A stretch of DNA of 64,000 nt from Cephalotus follicularis (GCA_001972305.1 BDDD01000349.1:124001-188000), one strand, 5' to 3'. Counted from the stretch's first letter, positions 48,022 to 59,697 are shown. A program made the numbers and translations. The notes: generated by a model not told the origin, from the sequence alone.

Positions 48022-49191
48022 TCATAGATAGCAAAATGTACCTTTCATGATGCCCTTGCCGGTATCTCTCCGATGTGAAGGTCCAGCTGCAGCACCACCA
48101 TCACCGGCAGGTCCAGGGGGCACTGTCACTTGCTTCATCGAACAATCCCTCCTTAAATGGTTAGGTGCTCCACACCTCATACATGACCCATTTTTCCACC
48201 AGCAGTCCTCCGGTTGATGGCCCTTGCGGTCACAATAGGGACAGACTCCCGTCCTAGCATTACTCCCCTGACTAGGAGTGCCCTGATTAGCAGTTTGCTG
48301 AGATTCATTCTTTGTCGACTTCGTTGGAGAACCATTGCTTTGCCACTTAGATGAAGGTGGCCTAGACTGCTTGGAAGTTTGGTTGCTCTGCCGTATACGA
48401 GCTCTCTCGGCGCGGTCCTCACTTGCTATGCTTTCCAGAAATCTTGATTTTTGGGCAACCTCTACAAAAGTTCCCAACTCCATAGCTCTTATCCTTGACC
48501 AAAGGTCCGGCCGTAGACCCCTCAGGAACCTCTGAATTTTCTTTTCCTCATCCGCCACCAGATAGGCGGAGTGTCTGGCAAGCTCCATAAACCTGGCCTG
48601 GAATTCACCCACGGTCATCTCTCCTTGTCTCAGCTCTAGAAGTTTTGTCTCTCTTCGTTCTTGCTCGATACGAGGAACATAGGTCTCAAGAAATTCTCTC
48701 TGGAATCTCTCCCACGTACTATCGAGTCTGGTTGACTCCCACTTTGCCTTGACCATCTCCCACCGGTGGATGGCCTCACCCCATAACCGGTAGACAGCAA
48801 ATTTCAGATTCTGGTTTTCGGTACAATCCATAACTTCGAAGATCTTCTCCAGATCTTGCAACCATCTTTCTGCAATAGTAGCATCTAGCTCTCCTCGAAA
48901 GCTAGGAGGAATCTTCCTCATGAATCTCTCTAAGCCTGTCCCAAAAGAGTTCCCATCTTCATAGTCACACTGAGCAGGAGCTCTATGTCGGGGTTGAGCT
49001 TGCGCATAGTATTGGCGCATCTCCTCCGCATTAGCCATATTGAAGGCCACCTGCTACTGAAAGTAATCCACAATACGCACCAACGGATCTCTGTCATCAT
49101 GGGGAACATTTACTTCTCGCGGGGCATTCGTTGCCCCGGGGGCATTGGCCTCAGCGGCTCTAGCTCTCGCACGTGTTCTCCTTCTATCCAT
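48022..49191 (-). pseudogene. Tekay-C gag, nearly intact (one stop)
   Basis: ATG at 49191 (MDRRRTRARARA), then TAG at 49054-49056 where relatives have glutamine (CAG to TAG fits), then 342 open codons in the same frame. The core has PPSFRGELDATIAERWLQDL, VYRLWGEAIHRWEM and LLELRQGEMTVGEFQARFM. Both zinc knuckles are perfect CX2CX4HX4C: CPYCDRKGHQPEDC and CMRCGAPNHLRRDC, unlike the damaged knuckles of the Tekay tandem. The ORF ends shortly after the knuckles at the deletion scar. Internal ATGs just after the stop could allow a shortened Gag; this is inference. Confidence 0.85.
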
Positions 49192-49288
49192 TGTTCATAT
49201 ATGGAAAAGATGTCATTAGTAGTCATCTCAAGGGAACAATCCGTTAATTGCCAAGGAACTTATCCAAGCTAAGCATATAATGGATATA

Positions 49289-49301
49289 TGCTCTGATACC
49301 A
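49289..49301 (-). other. Tekay-C primer-binding site (tRNA-iMet)
   Basis: On + tgctctgatacca (coding TGGTATCAGAGCA), 2 nt from the 5' LTR terminus at 49304. Confidence 0.9.
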
Positions 49302-49303
49302 CT

Positions 49304-52300
49304 TGTCACACCCCATTTTTTCAAATGACATATAAGTGGTGGCAATTAACATAAAATAATCCGGCTTATCAAATTTTACGATAAATTTAAACCTTTTAAA
49401 ACAAATATGTCAGTTGCGGAAGCCTTGAATATAAGCCCAACTAACAACGTAACACGCATCCCATACAACGTGTTACAATGAAACAAACATCATTGTTAAT
49501 TGCTCACGAAACGGAGCGTGAATTAACCTTCATTTTAACCATAGATATCTCCCATAGAGAAGTTCACATATATAAATCAATACCCAAAACATTGTTTCGA
49601 AACCCAAATACAAATTATCCAAATTGAACAAGTACAAGTTATCATCCTCTCCAACATGAGTAGGATTATCATAATAGAATTTAGCTTAAACAACCTTCAA
49701 ATGTCAGCTCCCAGAAATAGCCTTAACCACACTTGTCCGATTGCCTCCGTCAATCTGAAATAGTAGGGGGTTAGCCTTTGTCCTCACTCGGCTAAGTATA
49801 AATACATTTTGGGATCAAGTAATGAATGACATGAAATGAATGCATTCATGATGCAGTACGTAAATAACACAGGATATACGTGAATATATATATCCACAGG
49901 CAGGTATCACCCGAGGGTCACAGTAACACAAGTACGAGACTATCCCCAAAGGGGCCAGATACAACGATCAGGTCACTAAGGACCCATCAAGCCAGATCAA
50001 AGTTGCTGACACCCAGGCTCAACAACCGGTTACTTACACAACAGTGCTTATCAACCAAAAGGAGTCCTTAGCTACTTGCCCAACAGAGCTCAGTAACCAT
50101 TTCATGGGAAACCCTAGCTACTTACTCAATAGAGCTTAGTGGCTACCATACACGGAACCTCCAACTACTTTCCCAATAGAGCTAAGTAGTGGAATTCCTG
50201 GCCACTAACCCAACAGGGTTTAGTAACCCAAACAAGCCATCACAAGTAATTAACAAATAAAAATACTTGCAACCAAAACATCCGAAATGGGCATCAGTCC
50301 TTTTAACACAGATTACAGTTTTCAGCTACTCATCCAACAGGGTTTAGTAGTTATCAAAATTTCATGGTCCTTTTCAAGTAATTTATAAGTATAAATTCTT
50401 GAAACATATATATATATATATTTTGCCCAAATATACAAGGGTCCCTTTTCAATCCTTTTCAAGTAGTTTTAGTGTATTATAAAATACTTGAAACAATACA
50501 TTAAAAAATGTACTCCAATCTTTCGAAAATACTTATGTCCGTATAACATAATTTCAATTATGTGAAACCGTTTCGCAATCCTTTTTGGAAAATACACATT
50601 TCCATCACAATCTGCTTCCAAGTAAATTATTATGTATAAAGTACCGGATAACATTACATTTATTCAAAATGTATAACTAGTCCTTTGTACAGTATCTAAT
50701 TCTTCGAAAATACTTATTTTCGTATACATATTTTTAATCATCGAAATCATTTTCACAATCCTCTTGGGAAAATATATATTAACATATGTCCACACAACCA
50801 TCATGTACACATTTCTTAAATTAAATTCATTTAAGAAATCATGCGATATTGCATCAAATCAATTCACAGTAGTATGGAATGCAACCATATGCTCAAACAT
50901 GCCTAGAGTCATTTCAAGAAACGTTTCGGAGCTAACGGGTCAACAATGGGTCAAACCGAACAAACCAGGAGGAAAGACGTCGATGTCTTTCCTCAACGCG
51001 TCGATGTTCATTGCCCACAAAGTGTCGAGGTTCATCTTCAGGGTCAGTGCTTGCAACAGTACGAATCGCGTCAACATTTTTTCTATAGGCGTCGATGTCT
51101 TCAAGCCAAAACCCTTAGGCGTCGATGTTTATCACAACGCATCAACGTTTAAGGTAGGAACCTAAACACGTCCTCGTGTTATGTGCAAGACCCAATGTAT
51201 AGCAACCAAAGACGTCGATGCCTTCCATAGACGTCCATGTTTAAGCAGTACCAGGAGGTATCACTTCAACCAAACTCCATGTCAAGGAAGAATTCATCCT
51301 CCATCCACCCATGCACTTTCCAAGTACACCACTTACGGTATAACACGCACAACAGGTTATTTATGTGTATAACCAAATCATTAACCCATCAAAGTCCACA
51401 AGTCCAGAAGTAGACATTGCAGTTCTGTAATTGTTTGAAAAGACATCGACGCTTAACCAAGACGTCAACGTCTATTGCCTTATCGCATAAAGACATCGAT
51501 GCTTATCACAAAAGCATCGACGTTTAAGAGTCCAGAACACTGTCTCTTCCATACCACAACCAAACAGGAACATAAAATCCAATTATACATGCAGTCTAAC
51601 GTGGGATTCATACAGAGTTCAACATGCATGCATAATCCACTTAACCAGGTGTTCATATAATCAAACAAACATCCAACCCAACTCCAAAACAGGTATGCAA
51701 TTCATGCATTTTCTTCATGGCAAGACATTAGTTTGAACTCAAAAGCGCACATATATTTCCCCTACCTCTGGTTTCAAGTTAGAAACCTTGAAAGTCCACC
51801 TCTTTGTGTTCTATGAATTGTCCATAACAGCTCCAAGGTTGTCCTGTTGCTGCAAGTTATCAGCTCCAAGTTTCCCCAAGCTTCACAGGTCCAGTAATGG
51901 TGGAACTCCCTCTTCACACTCAATGTTTCTTTCTTTCCTCTCCTTAGGTGTTTTAAATGAGAGAGAGGGGTGGGAATGGGGTTGTTCTTATGCAAATGGT
52001 TCCCTCTCCCTCTCTGCACTAAATGAACTCTCACGTTCTCTCACTCTTCCCCATTCACTCTCTGCATTCTAACCTTGTTTCTTTCTCTTCTTTTGCAGGT
52101 TGCATGCATACTAACACTTGTTACATTCTCCACCCTTCTTCGGTCATGCAGGTCAGGGGGGTCAGTATCCATGCCCAACACTTCCCACTTAGTGTCCCAA
52201 GGTGCCTGTAATAAGCCCAGAATTGCCCCCTCTTTGCACGTTATTCTGTCAGTTCATAACATGACTGATATCCTTTTTAATGACGTCGTTGTCTTCCTCA

Positions 52301-52633
52301 GACGTCGATGTCTTTTCCTCTTTTGTACAAGGGCGTCGATGCCTTCGTCTGCATCGACGTGCATGTGCATGCATTTACGTGCGCCCCTTGTTCCCATAGG
52401 CGTCGACGTCTTTACAAAGACATCGACGCGTTTGGCCCAAAACTGCACCGTTTTGCCTCTAATTGCATCTTTTAGAATTTCTTTAACATCCCCATCATTC
52501 CTTCTTCAAAAATCTAATCTTTTAAATTTTGGAAAGCATCATTTAAATCAAAATGTATGCCATTCTCATTAATTCAAAAATAATATCTCAATAAAATTGA
52601 AATATTACATTGTGCAAAATCTCGGGCGTTACA
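49304..52633 (-). repeat. Tekay-C 5' LTR
   Basis: 3330 bp, collinear with 44668-47651. It contains the 360-bp segment missing in the partner (about 49857-50215), itself made of repeated 'caacagagctcagtaacc'-like phrases. CGTCGATG motifs occur at 50975-51240, 51440-51525 and 52280-52430. Confidence 0.9.
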
Positions 52634-52638
52634 TAAAC

Positions 52639-53361
52639 ATCGATGCTTTAACGCACTGTTTTGTATCTTTCGCTTAAACAATGTACGTTGACCCCGATCC
52701 AAGTTTTGATGCATTTAGAGCATATGTTTGCATCGTATATTGAACTGTTGGTTGACTGTGGTTTGACTGTGACTGATTTCTAAAATTGTTTCGTCTTTCT
52801 AGAAATACCTGTATGATTTTGAAAGAATCAGTATTTTGTACGAAATTATATATTTGACAAAATGTATAATTCGAAATGACCACGGAAATGACTTCCAAGA
52901 CTGTAAACTGTTTAAAGTATTTTTTGTACAATGAAAATGCATGATTTCAAGTGTTTGTAACTTTTAAATGACTTGAAATAAACTGTTGTATTTTAATAAA
53001 GTAATTACTTATATGAATTGCTTGAACTGTACTGTGATTGCACTGTGACTGTACTGTTTTTGGACTGTGATTGTGATTGCGCTGTACTACCTGCGTGGCG
53101 GAGGTTTCCAAGGATGGCTAGTGGTAGGGTTGACCTAGGAGCCTAGAGTTAGCTGGATAACTCACTGTACTATTGGCTTGCTTCATGTTGTCCAGAGCCA
53201 GGACCGAGTTAACAATGTGATGTGGGGCCAAGAGTTGGTCGCGTTCGTTCGTACTCACTGACTGTTGATTGGTCCCTTTTTGGACTTACTGTGACTGGTC
53301 CCTTGCGTACATGACTGTGACTGTGTTAATGTGGCCCTAGTTGGGTTGCAACTGTACTGTT

Positions 53362-53416
<55 letters not shown>

Positions 53417-53992
53417 TTACATATGTATATACTGTTATATATACTGTGCTTCATCACTGTGACTTCATTACATGCCATACATTACTATTCATCCCGAATT
53501 GCACTTATACTTAGTCGAGTGAGGACAAAGGGTAACCCCCTACAATTTTAGATTGATGTTGCTGGACCGGTATGGACCATCTCGGAGATGAAGGAAAAAA
53601 TAATAATGTTTCGGTTGGAATAGTATTTTCGAGGAGTTTAATGAACTGCTATTGTAATCAATGAACAATGTTATTGTAACTTATGGTTAAATATTGTGTA
53701 CTGAATTACTGAAGGAATAATGTGGGACTATGTTTTGACTATTTTTGAAGGATAATGTTTTATGATCACCCTCCGTTTGAGGGCAATCGATGACGTTGGG
53801 TTATTGTTTTATTGTTTGAGGTAACATGTAATATGGGATGCATGTTACGTTTTTATATTCGGCTTATAGTATAATGCTTCCGCAAGATATTAACTGTTAT
53901 GGAAAGTTTTAAATTTTACCGTTTTGTATAAGCTGAATATTTATGTTGATTCCCATTACCTATGTACTGTTTATGGAAAACGGGGTGTGACA
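52639..53992 (+). repeat. Solo LTR X (right copy), segment 2
   Basis: Collinear with 34249-35564 of X-left. It ends GTGTGACA and is followed by ttaaa where X-left has ctaat, so its right target-site copy has mutated. It contains a CA/TA microsatellite absent from X-left. No gene. Confidence 0.85.
53364..53416. repeat. (CA)n(TA)n microsatellite
   Basis: About 15 CA units followed by about 11 TA units. X-left (34975-34990) has only a short tatatata run at this place, so the array expanded after the two X copies separated. Confidence 0.9.
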
Positions 53993-53997
53993 TTAAA

Positions 53998-54551
53998 TTC
54001 CTCTCGACTATTCACAAGATGGCCCCGGTGTGAGCTCATCACCTCACGATCGGTGTATCACCACGTCTATCAGTCCATAATCAGATAGCTAGAGCTTTAA
54101 GCCCGTCTTCGGCATATGTGTCATGTAACCCTCATCACTATTGACTTTGACCACGGACAAGGGTATGGATTAAATGTCCACCCAAGATATTCCGTGACCA
54201 TATAAATATATGAACACATTGCGACTTCGGCGGACCTCCCCAGAACCACCCAATATCTAGTCCGCCTACACGTGGCCAGGAATTCAGTCAGTAATAGTCA
54301 AGATCATATAGAGTCATTCATCCATCATTACAGGTGTGCTGATCCCATATTCTGAACTCCTCCCATACGTCTCGATGCAGCTTCCACATGACCCAAAGAT
54401 AACCCTTTTGCCAGCATCTGGCTGGTGTTGCGGAAGGCAAAAATCAAAGTCATGCAGTCACTACACAATGCATGCCAGCCGCTCAGGTCTAAGGATACAA
54501 CGTAGGCTAAGACCTACTAGTCACCATAAACCATAGACCTACTAGTCACCA
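53998..54551 (-). repeat. COP1 right LTR, segment 2 (truncated)
   Basis: Collinear with left LTR segment 3 up to about 54534, then a 17-nt phrase gacctactagtcaccat is repeated (54511-54527 and 54535-54551) and homology stops. The terminal part of the LTR (equivalent to about 36020-36594) is missing. Confidence 0.75.
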
Positions 54552-55426
54552 TGACAGGCTGATGTGCAGCTTTTGCCAACTCAAGAGTAGTTGGTGAGAG
54601 AGAGAAAAATCAAAAGTGAAAAAGTATAAATACTTTATGACAATAGGACAAAAGAGTAGAAGCTTCCTTAACACACTTGCTCTTTGTCTCTCTTCCCTGC
54701 CATCTCTCTTTTTCCTGTTGCGATCGTATGCGTCGATGCCTATCGCCTACACGTTGACGCGTAAAATGTCTGGTTCATTTTTGCAGCAATTTTCATCCGC
54801 CCTTTCACCACTCAAAGGTCAATATCGGTGGAGATAACTTGCACATTGCGTCTTATCTTTATCTAGAGTGATTTAGTGTAGGATAAACACTTGGCTTGCA
54901 TCCTTGGGTCCTCCCTTTTGTGGCTTGTGGAGGAGCTTGGAGCTTTTGGAATAAAGACTATAGGGAGCTCGTTTTGAAGGAATGAGTCTTCACCTTTGGT
55001 AAGAATCTTTTCTTCTCCCTTGTGGCCATGACAGCGGGTTGTAGCTCGAGTTAGAGAACCCTTGCCGAACCTCTTGCCTCTTTGGTGGTTTGTTTGTCAT
55101 CCCTTAGGGTTAGTGATGCTTAGGTATGGGTTGATTGAACTTTTGGCTAGGGTTTGTGTGTTTCCTTATGATCCATTTTTGGGAGTCCATTTCTAGGGTT
55201 AACGCAACCCTAGTGTTTCGACTCGTTATGCCCAATGCTTTGTTTTGGTTTCGGTTTGATTGGTTGTTCAATTAAGGTTCCTTGCTCTCATTGGGACAAT
55301 TCAGACTTAGCTTAGGGCATCCCATTGCCTGGGGATTAATCAAGTGGATGAAATTTCAAATTAATCGGCCCTAAACCCTAAAGTTTGAATTGCATGTTTT
55401 TTCTGCTACGTGTTTGAGCCGTTCCC
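54552..55426 (+). repeat. Inverted COP1 LTR fragment
   Basis: Reverse-oriented relative to the neighbouring COP1 LTRs. On + it ends gagccgttcccaaca, the reverse complement of the LTR start tgtcgggaacccc. The stretch around 54790-54960 mirrors 58000-58140, including the words ttatctttatctagag and gaggagcttggag. It covers roughly the first 0.9 kb of the LTR; its left end is truncated. Confidence 0.75.
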
Positions 55427-55444
55427 AACATCCCACTCCGTAGT

Positions 55445-56140
55445 TCACTCACCCTGATATAAAAGGAAATTCCAATCCTCGTTTTCATCAACGTATGAGG
55501 TGAACCCATCAGGACGCATCGATTCGACCAATTGCTTGGTCTGGTAGTCGATCCCTTCGTAAATGATTTGGCATAAATGCCACGTGTTTAGACCATGATG
55601 AGGACACTCTAAGAGAAGGTCTTTAAAATGCTCAATACATCGAGAGAATGATTCATTGGGTTGCTCGCGAAACTGGAGAATGTCATTCTGAAGTTTATTG
55701 GTTTTGTGAAGTAGAAAGAGTTTATTTAGGAATGAAATGGTGAAATGGTCCCATGTAGAGATGGAACCATTAGGAAGACTGTAGAGCCACTTTTTTGCTC
55801 CATGCTTGAAAGAAAAATTTATGAAATGCAATTTAATCGCATCATCCGAGAGTTGCTAAAGTTTCATGAGGGCTCATACCTCCTCGAACTTGCGAGGGAA
55901 GAGATATGCATTCTCATTGGGTAAACCGTGAAAGTGCGGAAGCATTCTAATAAACTGTGATTTTAACTTGAAACTATGCCCTTGAGGGGCAGGCAACATG
56001 ATACAGCATGGTTGCCCTAACCTCGGAGGATAAAATCTATCCCGCATAGTTTTTATGGGTCGTTCATCCGCTATCGCTACTGGTTGTTTGTTGTTATTTC
56101 TTTCTAAATGTTGATTTGGAGCATGAACCTGCTCAGTCAT
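55445..56140 (-). pseudogene. Athila-C gag N-terminal part, broken
   Basis: Start ATG at 56140 (MTEQVHAPNQ). The core MLPHFHGLPNENAYLF, GAKKWLYSLPNGS and LLECPHHGLNTWHLCQIIY matches Athila-B gag. It has a stop at 55874-55876 and another near 55856, then 128 open codons to 55445, where the stop sits at the same place as in Athila-B (13630). The rest of gag is missing. Confidence 0.8.
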
Positions 56141-56359
56141 ACATTAACGCAAAAACGAACAACAAACAAAACACTAACGGAACGCACAAACGGGGAATTA
56201 ATAACTAACACAAAGCACTAACTAAAACAGAAAATACTAAATTAAATTAACTAACATAAATTAAAGCATAAAACACAACGTTAAAGCAAACAAGTTTTTT
56301 TTAATCAACCAAATACTACAAATCACCTAAATAAATTGAAATTTATCTAAAACTTATTT
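56141..56359 (-). other. Athila-C leader
   Basis: A-rich untranslated DNA between primer site and gag start; it matches the A-rich composition of the corresponding Athila-B stretch (14320-14636). No gene. Confidence 0.6.
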
Positions 56360-56376
56360 CCCCGGCAACGGTGCCA
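56360..56376 (-). other. Athila-C primer-binding site (tRNA-Asp)
   Basis: On + ccccggcaacggtgcca, one mismatch to the tRNA-Asp end found in Athila-B, 6 nt from the LTR. Confidence 0.85.
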
Positions 56377-56382
56377 AAAACT

Positions 56383-57797
56383 TGTTCACGTTTTTAGAAT
56401 GTTTTAAATTTATCCCGCAAGTGTACGGTTGTGTAGTAACTGGTCGAACAGTAGGAAATCAAGTTAAAATAATTATAATCTATTCAACCTAGGCGAAGTA
56501 TGCAAAACAGAAGATTATTATCAAAATCTTCTCCTAAACATGAAAAATAAACTAATTTAATTAAAACAGGCAAGAAAGCGTCGACACTTTGTCAAGGCGT
56601 CGACGATTATAATGATAAGCAAGGAAAGCGTCGACTTAAGGTGTCGACGTAAACTAAACAAAACAAGAAAGCGTCGATGCTGACAAGGAAAGCGTCGACA
56701 GTTAAGCCACTGGATTAATAACTAAAAAATTTGTAACGCATGCAACTATGAATTATCAAAGCAATAAATTAAAGGGAATAAAATATGCAAATTAAAGTCA
56801 GTTTTAGGGTCTATAAACTCACCTAGATTATATTGAACAATTCACTTACTTTAACGATCAAACCTTGATAACCAACGACAGCTAGGTCGATACGGAGTGT
56901 GACTGTGATGACAAATCATATGAGTAGACACGCTAGGTCTATACGGAGTGTGTTTGGTGTGACAAACCGTATGAGTAGACTCCATTGATTGCATTGAAAT
57001 CCATTTATTCAGCAACTTTCATATTCACCGACAAGATGTTTGTGGATTCTAATCGGACAGATAAAGTGTGTGTGAAGGCAGAAAATTGAAGAACAAATCG
57101 AAACTTCAAGGATTTTATTGATTGAATTGAAGCAATACAATCTAATGGCTTGTTCTTACCCTAAAAACCTTAAGGGATTATCTACTAAACATTGTATAAA
57201 GCTTTAAAAACTAATGAAGAAGAAAAGAGAGCAAGAGGGTGGCTACACAAGCTTATGGTCGGCTTCTCTATGCATTTAAATTACAAAACTGACAAAAAAC
57301 GGAACTAAAATAACCTAATAACAAAACTAGGAAAAAATCTGAAACTTTCCTATTCAGCTGCTAGTCGTAAGCGTCAACGCTTACGACTTAAGCATCAACA
57401 GTTTGGGGCTTTGCATCGACATGCTCCGCGCTTTAATGTGTTAAGTGTCGATGTGATACATTAACCATCAGCACGCCTTATATATAAGCGTCGACGTTTA
57501 TAGTCCCAACGTCGACGCTAAAGATGCTTCACTCGATTTTTTGCTTATCTACTAAAGCACTAGCGTTGTGCTCTTGACTGCTGGTACTTTTCATGTAAGC
57601 GTCGATGCTTAAAGTCTAGGAGTCAACGCTTTGCTCTGTTTTCCATAGATTTTTCACCAATTTGAACCATTCTTCATGCACTTTGGGCTTTTTACTCCTC
57701 TTCCTGAAAATCAACATAATACAACCAAAGTAGCCTATTCCAAGCACAAAAATATCAAAAACAAATCATTAAAAATAACGAATTTTTATGCTAAACA
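56383..57797 (-). repeat. Athila-C 5' LTR
   Basis: Starts tgttcacg and ends tgctaaaca on +. It carries the same 'gctaggtc(g/t)atacggagtgtg' short direct repeats (56880-56990) and GCGTCGAC motifs at 56578-56700 and 57370-57640. The motif has core GCGTCGAC here but GACGTCGA in Athila-A and -B. Confidence 0.85.
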
Positions 57798-59380
57798 CTT
57801 AGCCACAACCTGAAACAACACAAGACAAACAAAACCACATCTATTCATCTTGGGTTTGGCTAGGGTTTACAAACCCTAGCTCGAATATGAATCCACAAAG
57901 AGGGAAACAAGAAAAGATTACTTTCAGGTGATGGCTCCTTCCTTCAGGAGCTCCCTCATCACTTTAATCTCAAAAACTCCAAGAAACTCCAAGAAAATCC
58001 AAGCTCCTCCTTAAGCCACAGATAATGAAGAAGATTATAGAGGTCTATGTGTTTAACCTACACTAAAACTCTATAGATAAAGATAAGATTCAAGGAACAA
58101 ATTATCTCCACCTATATTGAGCTTTGAGGGGTTAAATGATGGTTAAAATGGCTTCTTCTTCATCCAGAACTTATTGGCATCGACGCAAGCTCTCCATGGC
58201 ATCAATGCCTAAAGCAGGATGAGACAGAAATATGAAAGAGAGAGCACAGCTAGAAGAGTGAGACAGAGAAAGAGACAAAGTGTGTTGATGATGCAAGACC
58301 TCTTGTCTTTTATGCATTTTTGTCCTTTCTCATTAAATGCTCAAAGTTCACTCTTTGGCTTCTTAAGCACACTTCCCAATTTTCCACCAACTTCTGCCAA
58401 GTTGTGAAAGTGCCGTGTGTCATCCTAGCATGGCATCAATGCCATGTGTCTCTTCTTATCAAGGCATCAACGCCAACGATAATATGAGACTAGCTATCCC
58501 ATCATGTCTTGGTGTCAACGCATGCACTTGATGGCGTTAATGTTTAAGTCACTGGTACTCTTGGCATCAACGCAAGCTCTTCATAGCGTTAACTCCCAGC
58601 GACTCAACAAGACATGGGGTCAACGTATGCTCTTCATGGCTTCGACGCCTCATACAAAGGATGAGCCAATCTCTTCTAATCACGGTGTCCACACATGATC
58701 TTCATGCTGTTGACATGTACGATAAGATGAGACACTCTCATTCATATATTTCAACCCTCTGTATGGAATATTTAAACGTGGCATTGCATGGACCTAAATC
58801 CAGCAAATGAAATACTCACTAACAAAGTAACAAATTTGTATCCAGTATACTGATAAATTTCTCAGAACATCTCGAGTTCTGGTACAACCATCTTAATATT
58901 CCTCTCGACTATTCATAATATGGCCCCGGTGTGAGCTTTCATCAACCCCAGATCCATCTATTACCACATCTATCATTCGTTATCTAGATAGCCAGAGCTT
59001 TAAGCCCGTCTTCGGCATATGTGTCATGTATCCCTCATCACTGTTGACTCTGACCATGGATTAGGGTGTGGATTAAATGTCCACCCTAGAAATACTGTGA
59101 CCATATAATTCTGTGAACACATTGTGACTTTGGCTGACCTCCCCGGAATCAGCTGACATCCAATCCGCCTAACCCTGGCAAGGTCTTTCAGTCGACAATG
59201 GTCAATATCATATAGAGCCATTCATTCATCATTACGGGTGTGATGATTCCCTATTGCAAACTTCGCCCATACGTCTCAATGCAGCTTAGACATGACCCAA
59301 AGACAACCCTTTTGCTAGCACGCGGCTAGTGCTAGGGAAGGCAAAAATCAAAGCAATGATGTCAATACACAATGCATGTC
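57798..59380 (-). repeat. Third COP1-type LTR, segment 1 (lacks X)
   Basis: Collinear with the COP1 LTR from about 41965 onward. It reads cttaatattcctctcg at about 58892, where both COP1 LTRs carry X, so it is the empty site for X. It starts mid-LTR at the Athila-C junction. It is more diverged from the two COP1 LTRs than they appear to be from each other, so probably belongs to another Copia copy. Confidence 0.75.
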
Positions 59381-59669
59381 TGTCGCATCCAGAATATTAT
59401 TGTAATTATTGTGTGGATAATTGTTGTCAATTGTGGCATGAGGTATCGTCGCAATAAATTCCAATAGAGACCCGAGGTAATAAAGGATAATGCATGTGAA
59501 AGCCCGTAATTATAAGACCCAGTAAATGTGTTGTCGTTGTGTTATTTAAATGGGCGTGTGGGAGTAATCGATGCAAAAATGCGCAATATATGGGAGTCCT
59601 GACCTTATAATTAAAAGAAAAGGCACATTATTGAGAGGAAAGGGACAAAATAGAATTCGGTGCTTTTTA

Positions 59670-59678
59670 ATATATAAG
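59670..59678 (+). promoter_or_regulatory. Possible TATA box of solo LTR Y
   Basis: atatataag lies about 25 nt before the purine tract, in the + sense of the LTR. Prediction from sequence only. Confidence 0.4.
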
Positions 59679-59697
59679 TGTTGTGTGTGCCATGTGT

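Larger units (their letters stand above)
44668..52633 (-). mobile_element. Tekay-C: gag-only (non-autonomous) Tekay element
   Basis: LTRs 44668-47651 and 49304-52633 flank only 1652 bp of internal DNA. Flanks taaac (44663-44667 and 52634-52638) are a perfect 5-bp duplication, and the uninterrupted target is in X-left at 34244-34248. The internal region keeps gag and the primer site; pol is reduced to a scar. It is related to, but clearly distinct from, the Tekay tandem elements. Confidence 0.9.
8894..54551 (-). mobile_element. COP1: large decayed Ty1/Copia element with multiply invaded LTRs
   Basis: Left (3') LTR 8894-36594, polypurine tract from 36595, internal region to 41530, primer site 41531-41544, right (5') LTR from 41547. 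On + the LTR begins TGTCGGGAACCCC and ends CCAACTCCAACA, the reverse of a TGTTGGAG...CCCGACA Copia LTR. With insertions removed the LTR is about 2.5 kb. The right LTR is cut at about 54551, where an inverted LTR fragment follows, so this end is approximate. No target-site duplication was found. Both LTRs carry solo LTR X at the same position. Confidence 0.75.
55427..57797 (-). mobile_element. Athila-C: 5' part of a third Athila element
   Basis: Gag start, tRNA-Asp primer site and complete 5' LTR of a minus-strand Athila element. It is cut within gag at 55427 by the inverted COP1 LTR fragment. The LTR (1415 bp) is more diverged from Athila-A and -B than those are from each other, so it is a different subfamily. 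Its right edge abuts the third COP1 LTR at 57798. Confidence 0.8.

Noticed and set aside
1-57797. Athila-A and Athila-C as two halves of one element split by COP1
   Set aside because: Attractive because the missing 5' part lies on the other side, but the Athila-A LTR is clearly closer to Athila-B than to the Athila-C LTR, about 1 kb of gag is absent, and both junctions carry the same COP1 LTR end facing outward, which a simple insertion would not give.
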